Assembly (NCBI GenBank): GCA_003482695.1
Contig: DMYC01000024.1
Span: 1 to 13,034, forward strand
Length of the DNA: 13,034 nt
Origin: Clostridiales bacterium UBA8960
GTDB taxonomy: Bacteria; Bacillota; Clostridia; Peptostreptococcales; Acidaminobacteraceae
Direction: 5' to 3'
The number at the start of each line of letters is the position of its first letter. Within the stretch, counting starts at the first letter, position 1. This document shows, in pieces, positions 12,969 to 13,034 of this stretch. The notes under the pieces are model-generated. The model saw nothing but the letters and a program-made list of their open reading frames with translations, ran no database searches and was not told the origin of the DNA. The position numbers and the translations under genes were made by a program.

Positions 12969-13034
12969 ATGTCAAAAAATGTTGTGGTTTTTTCAAGTAA
13001 TACATGTGGATATTGTACAATGGCGAAAGATTAC
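12969..13034 (+). CDS. Glutaredoxin-like protein (5' part only)
   Basis: The first 22 codons are in the window and the gene runs off the right end. The visible sequence is MSKNVVVFSSNTCGYCTMAK followed by Asp-Tyr. It shows the first beta strand of a thioredoxin fold and a C-x-x-C redox site (CGYC at residues 13-16), as in clostridial glutaredoxins and YruB-like proteins. GGAGGG at 12956-12961 precedes the ATG. It lies 21 bases after the selenoprotein stop, so the two are in one operon; the glutaredoxin could reduce the selenenyl-sulfide of its neighbour or take part in Fe-S transfer (inference). Confidence 0.85.
   Translation, partial: MSKNVVVFSSNTCGYCTMAKDY

Overview
The window looks like the chromosome of an anaerobic, low-to-mid GC Firmicute of the class Clostridia. 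The signs are strong GGAGG ribosome-binding sites, sigma-A type promoters, a T-box riboswitch, recU, NarL-type signalling next to ABC-2 exporters, a clostridial-type Fe-S protein, and a gene that only makes sense if UGA is read as selenocysteine. I see no tRNA, rRNA, CRISPR array, insertion sequence or phage gene.

Layout, left to right. (1) 1-5637: the 3' end of a sensor kinase and its NarL-type response regulator, a terminator, then a lipoprotein, an ABC ATPase and two ABC-2 permeases in tight or overlapping order. Apart from the lipoprotein, this order matches antibiotic-sensing and export loci such as the linearmycin-resistance locus lnrJK-lnrLMN of Bacillus subtilis. (2) 5640-7043: a sigma-A promoter with a palindromic operator, an ArsR-family repressor, a thioredoxin-type arsenate reductase and a YjbQ-family protein, closed by a two-way terminator. 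(3) 7042-9955: a LysR-type regulator (minus strand) diverging from a cysteine-synthesis operon cysK-cysE, which sits behind a strong promoter and a T-box leader with a UGC (Cys) specifier. (4) 10055-12244: a 4Fe-4S protein, a shared terminator, then phzF-like and recU genes on the minus strand, overlapping by 20 bases. (5) 12245-12659: a 415-base non-coding region with four DnaA-box-like 9-mers in tandem, an inverted repeat, a repeated GTTTACA word, a near-consensus promoter and a GC-rich hairpin that can mask the ribosome-binding site. (6) 12660-13034: a HesB/IscA-like selenoprotein gene with in-frame TGA at codon 32, followed by the start of a glutaredoxin-like gene cut by the window end.

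The most notable item is the HesB-like selenoprotein. It would be missed or split by ordinary gene calling because TGA falls where IscA has its first cluster-binding cysteine. Together with cysteine synthesis, Fe-S proteins, arsenate reduction and a glutaredoxin, the right-hand two thirds of the window lean towards thiol, selenol and Fe-S chemistry. Several starts were moved from the longest open frame to an internal codon with a proper ribosome-binding site (lipoprotein, ABC ATPase, second permease, ArsR, YjbQ, Fe-S protein, RecU).
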